A DNA stretch of 64,000 nucleotides from Echinometra lucunter (GCA_029962745.1 CM057165.1:1008093-1072092), one strand, 5' to 3'; positions 12,935 through 26,231 are shown, numbered from the stretch's first letter. The notes: generated from the sequence alone by a model not told the origin. Program-made: numbers and translations.

Positions 12935-13000
12935 ATGGCGGGATGTGTTTATGTCGTCTGCTTCTCGCTCTCTGTCGTGTCCGCCCTTGGCTTTTTACTC
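12935..13000 (+). CDS. Candidate first coding exon with signal peptide
   Basis: The ATG at 12935 lies in a strong start context (AGAAATGG, A at -3 and G at +4). It encodes 22 residues, MAGCVYVVCFSLSVVSALGF plus LL, which have the character of a cleavable signal peptide: short polar start, long hydrophobic core, small residues. A plausible 5' splice site (CTC/GTAAAG) follows at 13001. Without splicing the frame continues to 13327 through a poly-G run encoding glycines, which argues against the unspliced reading. A TATATAT at 12861 lies upstream without a well-placed initiator. The protein is unrecognised and no partner exon was found. Confidence 0.28.
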
Positions 13001-13253
13001 GTAAAGAATGATCTTTTTCGCGCTTTTTTCTCCGGCTTGAATGGCATCGGTTTGAGTGGTGATCCAATGATATACGGTCATACACACACACTTCGATCTG
13101 GCGCGGAGAGAGTAAAGTTTGTGATATCAGACTCATCCATTTGTCCAGTAGGAGGGCGTTTCCTCAACATAATTCAACGCCTACAGAGGGACGTTGTTAT
13201 TTGTAAAAGAAAAAAAAAAATCATATTTCACTCTAGGCTGACGATGGGTGGGT

Positions 13254-13271
13254 GGGGGGGGGGGGGGGGGG
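13254..13271. repeat. Poly-G run (about 18 G)
   Basis: Uninterrupted guanines preceded by two short G3 steps. Confidence 0.85.
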
Positions 13272-14385
13272 TTGATTACGAGCACAGAGACCAGACATCA
13301 GTGCTACCCCATAATTTTAATCAATGATCATTTGATAATGTCAAGGACTTGTATCACAGATTTGTGGCCGATTGTAATGCAAACCAGGGTGTGCATTTGA
13401 TTAATTTTTATCACATTGCAGCCGATGGTTAAAACATAGTGACTGAATTCACAGTGCAATAACATATGTGACTTGAAAAATCCAATTACTGTCTTTTAAA
13501 GAGTGGTGTCGCTGGCAGCAAATTTGGAATTTTAGTACCTTGTCGGTTAAAATCAAGTATTGATGGTCATCTTTCATACTTGCCAGATAAAAATCTGCCT
13601 TGGCCAGTGGTAACAAAAAAAGGGGGGTGTTGTGTTCTTATTTTGTTTTTGTTGAAATTTCTGGCTCATAATAGTTTGGCGACCCTCTTGATTCTCTATT
13701 TGTGATTTCCGTTTCATTATTCTATGCTTACACAAAGACATCTGCAAACAAGGAGATGTTTACACCTTTGTGCTGCAACCAAAGAAAATGCCATCCGGCA
13801 GAGTTACAGAACCTGTATCTATTCACATGTCATACTTCAATTGAAATATTTATAGAATTTAAGGATTCCTTTACTCTAAAAAAAAACATATTCAAAAGAT
13901 TTCTTTAAAATGTAGTCATTTCGTTTCAGAAGAAGAAAATTCTCCGAAACAAAAATATTTCCTTTCAAAAACACAAAATTTCTCCATAGTCTATACGTCA
14001 TAAAACGGGAAGAAAATGGGTTTGAAAGCTTCTAATTTGGAACTTCTATACAGAACAGTTCTGAGATGACCTAATTGATGAGAGTAGATTCAAATGTGAA
14101 ATTAATTTTCGATTTCCGATGAAATCATAAGCCTTGGCGAGAAGCAGGTGTCAGGGAAATGGATGCAGTTTTGAGAAAAATAGATCGAGCAGAAGAATTT
14201 TTTTTTGAAAGGTCGTCAAGTATTCACATAACAGTGTGTATGAATTAGTGATTACGGTATCCATCAGGATATTTTGAATAAGAATTCAATTTTGTACTTC
14301 ACTCATGAAAAGAAAAGACAGGGGTGATCTGTGTAGATATTAGGCAACTCATGCGTTGTCAGTGATACAGCTTCGAGGAGAAAGG
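13272..14385. other. Unique AT-rich sequence
   Basis: Nothing recognisable. Confidence 0.4.
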
Positions 14386-14640
14386 GGGTTAATAATAATA
14401 AATAATAATAACTCTTATTTACCCAGGGTAGCCACTTCAGCTATCAGCTGATCTTCCAGCGGGCCCTGCATAACATAATATGTTATTATTACCCTTCTCC
14501 ATTCTATTATGCCGAGCGCCTGGCTAGAAGGCAGAAGGTCCCATTTTTGTAAGTCTTTGGTATGACTCGGCCAGGGATCGAACCCACGACCTCCCGTTCA
14601 TGAGGCGGACGCTCTATCAATTGAGCCACCATGCCCGGTA
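14386..14640 (-). mobile_element. tRNA-derived SINE, type A, LINE-like tail
   Basis: On the minus strand the head carries TGGCTCAATTGATAGAGC (A box) and GGTTCGATCCC (B box), the internal pol III promoter. Next come a body with GAGTCATACCAAAGACTT and CCTTCTGCCTTCTAGCCAGG, a 3' tail (ATGCAGGGCCCGCTGGAAGA...GTGGCTACCCTGGGTAAATAAG) and TTA repeats. The tail matches the LINE 3' ends at 60058 and 41436. The closest relative is at 37093-37338. Confidence 0.88.
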
Positions 14641-14933
14641 TGGTTCGTAGTCATGTTCGTAGTCATGGTCAATTTCTGACAAAGAAAAAAAAAAGGGGGT
14701 GGGTAATCAGAGGAAAGAAAGAAACGATGCTGGTAAGGCCAAATGAAATTAAGGAGGTCGTTGGATTCACGCCAACACTCTGTCCCTCTCTTGCTTTGTA
14801 CCTCCGCCTGCCCCCCCCCCCCTAAAAATGTTGTCCCTTGAACCTCTTGACGTAATCTACACAACTGTGCTTGGGTATTCTAAGACATGAAATGTCGGTC
14901 AAGGTCATATATCTTTTATAGAAGTACTCGATA

Positions 14934-15722
14934 TAAACACAACAAAAAAAGTAACTCCCCCCTAATTCAAAATAGCATAACTTTTAAACGAAGACGTTTT
15001 TAGGAAAATAATTTGGCAGGAGTGTTCCTACACTGATTGACTAACTTCTGTTTGAAAATGAGATTGATCTGTCAATCATGCATGAGTGAGCAGACATTAA
15101 AGGCAAAAATGTCACTTTTCAAAAGTCACAAGAGTCATTTTGGGGGGTTTGTGAAACAAGATTTTTCTGGCGTTTTTTTAAAGTGTTGTTGATGTTTTTC
15201 GAGGTTGTGCCATGGTTGAGTGACAAAATTGCGAACGATGAAGCAATAAATACTGAAAACTTACTGTTTAATGCCGGAAAAAACGAATACCTGGTATTTT
15301 CACATAATGTGCTGATTCATGTTGGTTGATGCCAGTTTTTTCCACAAACTGAACGGATTTTGTAGATTTAGGAGGGCTGAACATCATTTTTTTCCCCAAA
15401 AAAACTGTGTTCACCCAACTGTGATAAACATGAAAAGTGTCAGGGATAGGCATGACTGGATTAAACAATGGAAGAATTCAAATTTGCCACAGGTTTGTTT
15501 CACAGAGCCCCAAAATGACTCTTGTGACTTTTGAAAAGTGACATTTTTGCCTTTAATGTTTGCTCGCTCATGCATGAGTTGACGGATCAATCTCATTTTC
15601 ACACAGAAGTAAGACAATAAGTGAAGAAACACTCCTGCCAAATTATTTTGCTCAAAACTTTTTCGTTAAAAAGTTATGCTACTTTGAATTAGGGGGGAGT
15701 TACTTTTTTAGTTGTGTTTATT
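14934..15722. mobile_element. Long-arm inverted-repeat element (about 790 bp)
   Basis: Arms of about 230-240 bp (14934-15175 and 15485-15722) are reverse complements with moderate divergence. The outer ends read AAACACAACAAAAAAAGTAA inward from both sides, and matching inner blocks include GTCACTTTTCAAAAGTCACA. The ~310-bp centre encodes nothing recognisable. It is a long-TIR non-autonomous DNA transposon or fold-back element; the flanking dinucleotides (AT on both sides) are compatible with a very short target duplication. Confidence 0.85.
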
Positions 15723-16914
15723 ATCGGAATTTGTTGCAGGGTTTTGCAAATATTGCTCTGACAGGAAACCATAGAACAAAATGGTAGGTAGGCCCCCACC
15801 CATTACGAAGAAAGCAATAATGAAAGATAGAAAAGAAAGAGAGAGGGGGGGGGGGATAAATTAAAGACGAGGAGAAACCAAATTGACCATGTGAAGATTA
15901 TACCACTTCGCCCTTTCCTCGATTCCCGTGTTCACTCGCAATTCATCCACAAAGCAAGTTCTGTGCCTACTTTGCAACAGCACCTTATCCCGAACGTGGC
16001 TAAGCACAAAACATATGCCACTGCACTCCAATTCGAGATGTACGTGAACAGAACGGAACCGTCAGGTTTTATCACAAGTTCAAGAGCGTAGATTGAAATG
16101 ATTTTACTGGCAAAGTAAAAGTGTATACTGTATTTCAAAGAAGTTGAATGGAGATGGTGAATTAAATAATGAATACAAATATCCATGTACTTGAAAACAT
16201 GTTCTTTGATGAATACAAATATTCCCCTAAAGTCAGATTCGTTGACAGAAACAGTAGAGATATTACGTATATAAGGCTTAGTGTGATAATCTGAGAGCCC
16301 ATCACATGTCTTTAATTGTCTTTATCGGAAATCATTTGAGCACCAAGTTTGCCCATATTGCCTTGACATTTGTCTTTATTATTATTTTGTAATAGTGAAA
16401 ATTTCCAGCATTATGAGTTTTCAAGCGGATGTCATTATTTCCGCCACTATCATTTATTCCGTGTCTTATTAAGCCAAAAGTTTAGAAGCACCTTCATAAT
16501 CAGGAAGAAATGTCGTTAACACCTAATGCCCTCTAAATATAGCTAAACCAATTGACATACAATGTCACAGTGACCTACATAAAGAAGCCACGGTGTTTCG
16601 TACTCTGCAAGCTGTGTTCAATTGAGGATAGCCGTCACGCAATCTTACGACGCCTAAAGAAATAGAACTCCGTCTACAGAAAGCTAACGTATCAATATCT
16701 TGCTTCCTTCTTGGCTCATGAAACAAATCACAAATTGCTAGAGTTCCATTACAAGCAAATTTCCCATTTTTCTGTTTGTCCCTTTATCATTCTCCCCAGG
16801 AGGTTGGGATACATTTAGTATAAACATGATGCAGCCGCGGTTATAGAATGATAAACTGCTCCCTCCCTGAACATGATGAATGCAGTGGAAATGAAGCAAG
16901 GAGGGACATAACTG
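15723..16914. other. Unique sequence with one poly-G run
   Basis: A G9-10 run lies near 15847. Frames of 66 and 84 codons on opposite strands near 15.9-16.2 kb begin at non-ATG codons or lack recognisable content. Confidence 0.35.
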
Positions 16915-17305
16915 AAATTCTGTGATGATGTAATCATTGGCACATTGATCAAGTTTTCTGAGGAAATTTTATAGTGAAATGACCAACGCAGATATATAGG
17001 ACTATATAATTATACTCAAATTTACTGAGAATTCACAACTCTGATTGGTCAGAACTAAGGATGCAGAATTGTCTGCCAACTGCTACGTCACAACTACAGG
17101 GCAAAAATGAAATTCGTTAATGATGTGATCATTAGTTTAGGTAACGTTTCCAGGGGAAAGTTTGAATGTCTTGAGTTCACTAACGCAGATATGTAGGACT
17201 GCATAATTACACACAAACACAATATGATTCTATGACTCTGATCGGTTAGAACTGAGAATACAGAATTGACCATAATGACTGCTTCGTCACAATTACCATG
17301 ACTAC
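16915..17305 (+). repeat. Two-copy tandem duplication, unit 195 bp
   Basis: The units start at 16915 and 17110. Shared blocks at the same offset include GATGATGTAATCATT/AATGATGTGATCATT, AACGCAGATATRTAGGACT, CTCTGATYGGTYAGAACT and TRCAGAATTG. Divergence is substantial, so the duplication is old. Confidence 0.8.
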
Positions 17306-18890
17306 AAGGTGACGGTGAGAGATAGCCGATAATGCCCAAGCAATAGTTCATCAAGCGTATAAATTGCTGGTCCACATGAAAAATATGAGAAATGACACAA
17401 ATATTGACTGATAACTTTTGGGTTCATGGTCAAAACTTTAGTTAGTTCCCTGGTAATCTCGATAATCTGATAATGTACTAAACAATGAGCCCTTCGACTT
17501 TGTCTCGCGGCAAGATACATCATGGGGATCACCTCCGGCTATAGTTTATGTTATGCCCACAAAGCAGTTAACATTTCTATTTCATTCCAGTAAAAGCGCG
17601 ATTTAACGCATGTCATGAGCCTTCTTTGCATATTATTCTGATCTTAAGCACATTAGAATTAAGTTTTTAAGATTAAGGGAAACTTGTTGGATCCTCAAAG
17701 AGAAATTATTTTCCCCCCTCAAAACAAGGAAGAAGACAATTTTTATAAAATTTGTGGTGACATTGCTACCTTAACAAATTGTGTGGTGAAATTGATGCAG
17801 ACACATCCAGACCGCTAGATTGTTCAACCTTTTAAACACTCACTTGTTGTTAGGCCTATACCATACCGGAGTTCAAGGTGTTTACTTTCTCAAAGAAATA
17901 ATCCAGAAAGATTGATGAAGGAGATTTCTAAAAACGCAGCAAGCAGTCCGTTGGTATTAACCGATTAGAAATAATGCCATGACGATGTTCTCTATATATT
18001 ATACATGATATTTTAGGAGCACCTTGCATTATCCTGGTGTATATCATATTAATTTAACACCTTGCAAGTGAACTTTAGCAAAGATTTTGTCTGAGCTGTT
18101 ATACATATTCAAGCGGTTTGAGATTTGTTGTAGGGGAATATTTCGGAGGAAAAGAAAAACCGATCAGAATGTCAAAAGTGAGTCAAGATTACGTTTGATA
18201 AGAACAGTAAAAAATATAGACAGGGATGGACAATTATTTTATTCTTAGTTATTGAATTTAAGCTGCGATTTTGAGTACATGGTGTCACGTTTTATCGATT
18301 AAGGGAATTCTGGATTTCCAACCGTATTCAAAGTTCAGATTATCTAGATTTGTGTTCATGACGGAGGAGAGATTCAAACCAAACATAAATGTTCACTTGA
18401 AATCAATAATATCTTCAAAAACGAATTTCGTATAAATTTATGAATGCTACCTAAGCTTTAAAGATTTGCAGTGTATGCTTTTGGAAAATTCAGATTTATC
18501 CTGGAACAAACCTTAATCTCATTTGCACTGATTTGTGTAGTTTGTGTAGTCTGCCTGGCTAATTGATTGATCTCATCTTATGTTGATCTAATTGAATTAC
18601 TTTCTTCTTTAGAATTAACGTCTCTTCTTATCTCCACCTTTAATACTGGCCTTTACTGCAGGGGTGGAGTGGCCAGGGAGAGTTGGGGAAGGTTTTTATC
18701 TTTCTCAATCTTAGTTATGGGATTTGTCTTAGTATTGACGAGAATGCATCACAATAACCATTTTACAATAGAAAGCACTTTAAAACAACAAAAAACATAA
18801 ACAAAAAACAAAGCAAACAAACAAAAACCACTGGTATGTGGTAAGTCTCAACAGTATCATTCTTACCTTTCAGAATACTTCCATCCGTTC
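17306..18890. other. Unique sequence
   Basis: No element or exon recognised. Confidence 0.4.
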
Positions 18891-19042
18891 AGGGCCCCGT
18901 TTCATAAAACCTGTTATCAATAACAAGTTGCAATGACTGTTATAAGCTACTGAAATCCTTGCATCTGATTGGCTGAGAGCAAATTTGTCATAGGAATGTG
19001 GCAATCGTTACTGATAACAAGTTTTATGAAACGGAGCCCTGA
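18891..19042. mobile_element. Fold-back MITE, family b, copy 1
   Basis: Terminal inverted repeats AGGGCCCCGTTTCATAAAAC and GTTTTATGAAACGGAGCCCT enclose subterminal TTGTTATCAATAACAAG-type palindromes and a conserved centre with CTTGCATCTGATTGGCTGAG. Other copies are at 35635-35886 and 50938-51099. Non-coding. Confidence 0.88.
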
Positions 19043-22000
19043 ATCTACTTTTGACTCGGGATAGTTTGTTGCTGTTGCTGTTGTTTTTTTTTTTGAGGGG
19101 GGTTGTTTTTGTTTTTTGCTTTTCTTTAGAGAAAAGTGTACCCGAAAACCTAAAAAATTTGACGCGTTAGTTGGTACAAACGTGGTATTTAATTAGGTAA
19201 GATGGGAACAACCTGAAATGTTATTTGTATTCGTGTGTATCTTATTTACATTTTGATACTTTTTTGATGGACAGCATATCGCCTCTTAACATTTGAGTGG
19301 ATTCATTTATTTTTCCGGAATTACTTTGAGTCATGTCATAAAGGGATATCGCAGATTTAATGCTCCTTAATCTTCTAATCCTCCTCTCACCCTTTCTTTC
19401 TTGTTCCTGACATTTTTTTTCTGTTCTACCCCCCCCCCCCTCTCTCTCTCTCATCCACTCTTCTCGTGTGCCATTCCATGGGATGAGGGGCGGGGGCATG
19501 TGCCCTATGCTCCATCTTGGCTACGCCACTGATTAGAATACAAGTAGGGCTGTATGATAAAAAGGTACACTACTTCACATCGCCGCTATCCTTTTCTTTC
19601 TGCTATATTCGAACCATATTCTACTGACCCCATTTCAACTTTACCCTCTTTATTCTAGTAAACAATTTATCACTCCAGCAAGCAGGGCTCCCAGGACAGA
19701 TCTACTTCAGTAATTATCCGCATGACAAATGGCATGAATCTGGTATTCCTGCGAATTTTCGCACCCCTCTTCGTGCCAGCGATTACCGTATGGAAATTAT
19801 TACAACCCGACTCCCGTCTTTTGGACAGGTGTGCGCCTCCAAAACCTCATTTTATAAATCCATCTTCTCTTTTTCCCCTACATAATACCATTTTTGTCGA
19901 TGTGTGTGCGTACGAGCGAGCGTGGGTGCGTTATTTGAGTGGGTGAGCGCACAATTCGGTAGGCATGCGCGCACTTCGGGCGCTAATAGGGAACAAGAAA
20001 AAAAAAAAAAATCTTTTCGTATTAAATGCAATACCAAATATTAGAAATGCTGGATTTGATATAGTACTGCTTTCAAATGCAGCGGTCCTCCTGAAATAGA
20101 GAAATGTGATCAAAATTATGCAAATATTGAAGTAGTAGTGTTTATTTTTTCCCCTATAACAGAGAAAGTATGTGACCTAAATTTGCCAAATATTTGGAAT
20201 GAAAAGCATACTGAAAGAATGTCAGAAGTACATATTATTACATAGTCACTCTAACTATTCGTGAAAAATATTATTATATATGAAAGGATGATGTTTTTTC
20301 ATATGACACATATTATATGACATCTTTTTCACGTGATGATATGTTGTTATCATTCTTGATTCAGGATTCCGTTTTAGAAGCCCAAAACTTGAAACAACTT
20401 ACATGAATCTATTAAATCATGTCCTACTCTTCATAAATCCATAATTTCTGTATAATGTACACACACAGACAAAAATAGACCCCCCCCCAAAAAAAAAAAA
20501 AAAAACCAGGAAATCTCCCCTCCTTCCACCATATTTTATTGACTATGTAAAATTTTTCATTTGTATTTGATTTTTAGAAGGAAATAAACGTGTTTTCAGT
20601 ATTTGAATCTTGAATCTTTGTAGAATTTTCCCGTACAAAAAGGGCTACCATGTAGAAATGAACAATGATTAATGAAAAAAAATAAGATCAACTAAAACCT
20701 ATTCTCTAATTAACTGTTGCGCGTTAATAGTTCCAATCAGTCCATACCATAAGAGGTTTAATTCTCCTTGGTATGATAGCATTTGTTAGATTTTCATATG
20801 ACATGTAAAATGAAATTCGCCTTTACGCTGAGATAGCTCATTTTATGTTAGTAACAAAGCTGAAATAGCACTGGAAAAAAGCAGAAGGAGAGAAGGAAAA
20901 TGAAGGTGAAGAGCGAGGGTGACTAGACTTTTTGCAAATGAATTATTTATTTGTTTCTGATATACATTGATTCAGTTGCGGCAATGAAAAGTCAAGGCGG
21001 CCCTTTGCTCTCCTACGCTTGTTCTTGATGTATATTTCACTGCTATTTGATCTTACAAAAGCAAATTGTTAAGGTTGATTTTATTATTTCGTCTTACGGA
21101 CGTAACTGATCGGCTAACCATGTACAAACCTTACGCAAACAATTGAAAAAAAAACAAGTAAGCCATTATTTGTTGTCCGTGATTTTATTCAAGACGCACC
21201 GTAAACAAAGCAAATTAGGTTAATGAGGCTGAATTGTCATTTTCAGTCAATTTGAATTGCTAGCGCTTGCTTTATTTTTGAATAATGTAATTCTAGTAAA
21301 CGATGCCTTAATGATTTGGTATTCATGCTTAGAATATTCTAGACATGATATCTGTTTGCAGCAACTTATATCATAAATATATTGAATAAAAAGCAACAAA
21401 ATCTGCTTTACTTAAAACGATAAAAGAGTAGTAACATATCTACATTCTGACATTTTACAGCCAAAAATACGTTTAGTTTATAATGGATGGAACAAACAGT
21501 GCGTTTGCTGAGAGAGAAGAGCGTCAACTCTACGTAAAATGATGCGTTGATGCCCGTATGGTTCTCAACTATGTAGAAAACTCGATGGTTCCTAGAGACG
21601 ATTGGATCTTATAACGTCAAAACTTTCATTTGAAATGCAATACATTGTCTGGTCCTGCGTCTCACACAGTCCATCTTCTCTCATTTTACGTTTTATTCCC
21701 TTTATTCCCTTTATTCCTTTATATGTCTGCGTCACTTTTTCCCATTTCTGCGCCTATTTTCTTTCCTTTTTTTTTCTTAGTATTTGTCTGCCAGTACGTC
21801 TGTTCTTCTCAGGTTATTCTCTCGGGTTAACATGGCTGATAGATGAACAGAAAGGGAGGGACAGTCAGGGAAAAAGGAAAGGAGAGAGAGTGAGAGAGAG
21901 ACAGTAAATGAAAGAGAGGAAGAGAGAAAAGAAAGAATAGGAAGACAGAGTAAGCCCAGGGAAAAGGAAAGATAAAGAAATAAAAATGGATCATGACGAG

Positions 22001-22089
22001 AATAAAAGCAATGTTAAATGTGGTGGCATTTCATAATTGTGATAATGATACTTAGTTCGCGTTCTCAAATGAAGATTCTAACCCATATT
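19043..22089. other. Unique sequence with simple repeats
   Basis: A T-rich run lies near 19083, a C10 run followed by CT repeats near 19430-19453, and GA-rich stretches at 21860-21960. No coding region was recognised. Confidence 0.4.
20480..20506. repeat. Composite C9-A18 homopolymer
   Basis: A pure C run passes directly into a pure A run; the same layout recurs at 36697, 56175 and 59359. Confidence 0.9.
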
Positions 22090-22396
22090 CATTGGCGTAA
22101 ATCCCGGGGGATGGGGGATATATCCCTCCACTTTTTCGAGGGGGGGGGGATGGCGTGTACAAATATCCCCCCCCCCCCCTCATTTTAAGGAAAAATGATT
22201 TGTAATTAATCAGCTGGTGAATTTTTTCATTAAAATGTCATAAACGACGGTCATATAAGTGGAATTTTCATTTGAAATGCTCTTTTAAAAAAAAGCGGTT
22301 AGTTTTCGCTCGCTCGCAAAATCGCAAGAAATTTCAGCCCCAAAAAGTCGATCATCCCCCCACTCCTCAAAACGGATTTACGCCGGTGCTCATATT
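22090..22396. mobile_element. Inverted-repeat element with GGCGTAAATCC ends
   Basis: The ends CATTGGCGTAAATCC and GGATTTACGCCGGTG are imperfect 15-bp inverted repeats. Complementary G10 and C13 runs lie just inside (22140-22149 and 22167-22179). It is probably a non-autonomous DNA element; no target duplication was identified. Confidence 0.55.
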
Positions 22397-23511
22397 AATC
22401 ATTCATATACTCTCTGCAACATCTTGAAATATACATGCTTGTTATATCGAATCACCTACCCCTCTTAAGTGGGGCAAACGTGACACAAATAATGGTAAAT
22501 TGCATTTCAGTTATTTCCTTTGCTCTTGGAAAGTACATATTTAATGATTATAAACAATGCTGAGATGCGGTTGAACTACTTTATGGCAAGTAGATCGTCA
22601 GTTTGATTCAGCTTTTATAAAAATTTCTTTACAAAAATAAACAGACCAGATATGTCTTTCGCTCCACCTAACAGTATACGCCGTTCTCTAAAACTTTGTT
22701 CCCCTTCTGTCCCCGGTGATATACTTTGAGTTTTTTGTCATTTGGAGAAAAAAAACATGGTGTTTTTTTTTTCTCCAAACCTTCACCCATTCTTCTGTGC
22801 GTAAAAACCTATTTTTCTCTTCCTCTTGTCAAATGTATTCTCTTTACTCACCGAACATTTTCTCCATCAAAATCAATATGAAAATGTTTGGAACTGTAGC
22901 GAATGCTGTATACCTTCCTTCCTTTATGCCACCTTTGACATCCAATTCAAATTGTCCTTGGGGTAAAAACGTGACATTTCTTTGTTCTAGCATTGGGGGC
23001 ATGTCGTGTAAAAGATAGGCAACAATTTGATATTGATTTCAACATGAACGCGCACAACAGTATCAATTTTCCGGAACAAGTTGAGCGTCTATCACAAAAG
23101 ATTACATAATTCATGCAGAAAGTGAACACCGCCGAGGTATTGTGACCTAGTTTCTGAACCGAGAATCAATTTGACATCTTCATGTCAATTGTTTTCACGG
23201 CTGCGGCTATGAATATATATTGTCGTTGGAATCGATATGTTGTTTTGAACGCCGCCTCTCTGTGACAGTGTTCATTTCATATCTTTTATTCTATACTTAC
23301 TAAGATACAGGGTATGATTTCATTTTTTTTTTCATTTTCAAGGAGTTTTTCTTCTTTTTTTAAATTCTGTGACAGCGGATGTTCTCCAGTTATGTCTTAC
23401 ATTACTTTCGCTTGGTAAAGAATTGGTCAGTGTGAAGTCAATTTAATGTTGTAACTGAGGTATTAGTTGATTTTTCTTTGACTATCTCGGTGATCTCTTG
23501 TATTCTTTGTG

Positions 23512-23560
23512 TGAGGGCGTGTGTGTGAGGGTGTGGGTGTATGAGTGTGTGTGTGAGCTC
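23512..23560 (+). repeat. GT-rich microsatellite
   Basis: Impure GT/GA repeat (GTGTGTGAGGGTGTG pattern). Confidence 0.85.
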
Positions 23561-23735
23561 CTCCTTTGTATGAAAGGGAGGTAAATTGAGGATTGCAAAC
23601 ATCGCGAAAATGTCATATAAAATGCGATATGCATATTTGAAAGATTAGATCGGGGTCACAGCAGGAAGCTTGTAACTGAATCAACATTGCTCTGTCAAAA
23701 TAATAATAGTAATACAGAAAAAAATAATAATTAAG

Positions 23736-23835
23736 TAACTATGCCGTATTACCCGGCGCGTAGGAGTAAAACACTATTAATCATTTAGTAATTATGCCGT
23801 AATACCCTGAGCGTAGGAGTGTCGGAACATAGAGG
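23736..23835 (+). repeat. Two-copy tandem duplication, unit 53 bp
   Basis: TAAYTATGCCGTA, then ACCCGGCGCG/ACCCTGAGCG and TAGGAGT, occur twice, anchored at 23741 and 23794. Confidence 0.75.
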
Positions 23836-24565
23836 TGGAAAGTATTATTAGCATGCGCACGTTCATTGATTTATTAATCAATGCCAGCGAAAAATATGAT
23901 GTAACACAAGAATGCAACATTCAGTGATTTGAATAACTTTCAGCTTAACCATCGACAATGTCAGTACTTCTTAATCTGAACACTTCAAAGATAGTGTTTA
24001 GTTTTAGCGACAAGAATATCGGAATATGTTAAACATGTTAAATAGGCATGATCTGATGATAGGATAGCCATGATAGGTTTTCACACTGTTTCTGATTTAC
24101 CTCACAAACCTCACACAATATATTAATTGTTTCCATCTTGCTCTTTCTGTGTACGAAATCACAGAATTACGATAAAAGATTTTTACCTAACCAGAATAAA
24201 AAATTATGGGTTGTGCGTAAGTACATGTATTCTTAAACTTGATTTATTGTGCAGATTCGGGTGACTTCATACACTTTTTAATGAATAATTCTATCAAGAT
24301 AACCTATTTAAAGACAGTTTCAGCATAAAGGGAGCGGAGAGGATTTGGGGTTTTTTCCCCAAGCAAACGATCTTATGCTTTTAGGATTGACTTTAAATCA
24401 GTTTCAAGTATAAGGGTGAGTGTGTGTGCTTGTCTAGACGAAGGATTAGAGTAAAAAAATGAAAAAATGTTTAAAAAATGACATCCGCTGCATGATTAAA
24501 GGTACTCTACCTTTGTGTTTGAAAGAGTGCCACCAGCGTTCAGAGCACACTACTGGTTCGGGGAA

Positions 24566-24767
24566 GGGGGGGGGGGGAGGCGATGAATTAGTGGCATATA
24601 CAGAAATTTGTAAATGGGGGGGGGGGGTCTTCTAAATATAGGCTGTGGGTTAATATAGGCTGTGGGTTTAATGTACCTGTTTAGTTCAGCGTGATAGTAA
24701 GCATCATTAAGGTAAGTATTTACAGATTATTTTCTTGCGCTATCACACAAATGAGGGGGGGGGGGGG
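24566..24767. repeat. Cluster of three poly-G runs
   Basis: Runs of 12, 12 and 13 G at 24566-24577, 24616-24627 and 24755-24767, all on the same strand within 200 bp. Confidence 0.88.
24635..24668 (+). repeat. 17-bp direct duplication
   Basis: AATATAGGCTGTGGGTT occurs twice head to tail. Confidence 0.9.
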
Positions 24768-26231
24768 TTAAGGATGGCATACGATGCATCAATCATATGC
24801 TGGATACGCCATCATTTATCTACACGATATGCTTGAGGGCGCGGACAACGTCGTCTCCGTTCGTTCACCCTGAAAAATCCTGTTCACCTGACACGCGTGG
24901 GGTCGAATGGGTTAGTCCATGGAGGGTATACAGCAGATTACTCCTGGTATTACCCGACCGTAAACAATATACCTGCTTAATTACTGAAAGACAATGCAAG
25001 ATGGCTTAGTGGCGTATGCAGAAATGCTCATACGAGGGTATGTTGTGATTTGGGTATCGGAAATAGCTGTGCTTGTCCTATGAATTTCATTTGTTAAAGG
25101 CTAATGCCTAATAAAATTATGCACTTCTTCAAATTCTTTCTTTATATAAGCTTGATGTTTTACTATTTATGGGTACATGCTTACCCCTGCCTATCCTGGA
25201 TTCACCACCGATGGTGCTTTGTTTTCCATTCTAATATTTCTTGATTAATAAGGAGAATCCAAACAAGGGATCGTTTGACTTAAAATTTATTCAGTATGTA
25301 AGATAAGACATCCGCCATGAATCACAGAATGTTTATCTTAATATTTTGCTTGTGCAATATGAGATCATTTCAATGGCATGAGCGTACCACAACGTGCGGT
25401 TAGGGACTCCCATTCCGTCTTAAAATTCATGATTTGTTGTTGTTGTTTTTGTCGTTGTGTGTGTGCAATGTGTAGGCCATATATTGCCCACGTCATCCGG
25501 TGGAAATTTTGCTGTTAAAAATGAAGCACTTGAAACAAACGACATCTGTGTGGTCTAATTTGCCGTTGGGAAATCATGAGTGGTGTCAGTAGCCATTGTC
25601 AAGAATGATATATTTTTTGTTCAATTTCATTTAGAATTCCTTTTTTTTTTCTGGAAGTGAAGAAAATACGTGCAGATATGGTGGAGCTGTTCCAGTGAAT
25701 ATTTGGCTGCTACACACAAGCGAATGATCCTTCCAACCGATATTGATTTCATTGCCTTATGTCGATGACAGGACAATCATGTTTGTATACTTTATAAAGT
25801 CCGTCATGTTTTAAGATTCTCTCTATTTCTGCTTTTCCTCAGTTTGTACTTTCTTATCTGCATCCTTTCAAGTAAAACTGATTTCTCATAATGCCCTAAT
25901 AAAGAACGAGTTAACTATACAATTTAGTACTCCCTCTGCATGCTGAGCACTGCACTCATTATTTGTTTGGAAACCTGAGAAAACCAAATATTTTTAATAC
26001 CATACTTATTTTTGTTTACTTCTACGTGTAATGCTTTGGAAACATTTTACTATCATTTCTTTTTTTACGAATCTGGCAAATCATTCACTTGAATGTATTA
26101 TCTTTGAGGTATGTTGTTTTCTATTTTGTGAAAATGTGCGTTATTCAACATCATGTTGGGATACATATATCTTGAAATAAATACCATTGTGAATTGAATC
26201 GCTGTAAAACTTGCGGGTAGACCAACTACCT

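Larger units (their letters stand above)
22397..26231. other. Mostly unique sequence with small tandem repeats
   Basis: Apart from the GT-rich tract, the 53-bp and 17-bp duplications and three G runs listed separately, nothing is recognisable. A 70-codon frame near 24.8-25.0 kb is unsupported. Confidence 0.4.

Noticed and set aside
12935..13327. Full unspliced 131-residue reading of the 12935 ORF
   Set aside because: The second half crosses an A run and an 18-G run, giving poly-Lys and poly-Gly; only the first 22 codons look coding.
14565..14640. True tRNA genes at SINE heads (also 5660, 26500, 37093, 43045, 53850)
   Set aside because: A and B boxes are present, but acceptor and other arms do not pair, and each head is followed by a SINE body and tail.
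15891..16186. Opposing ORFs of 66 and 84 codons
   Set aside because: The plus-strand frame starts at GTG and the other has no domain; opposing frames cannot both be supported and neither has splice context.
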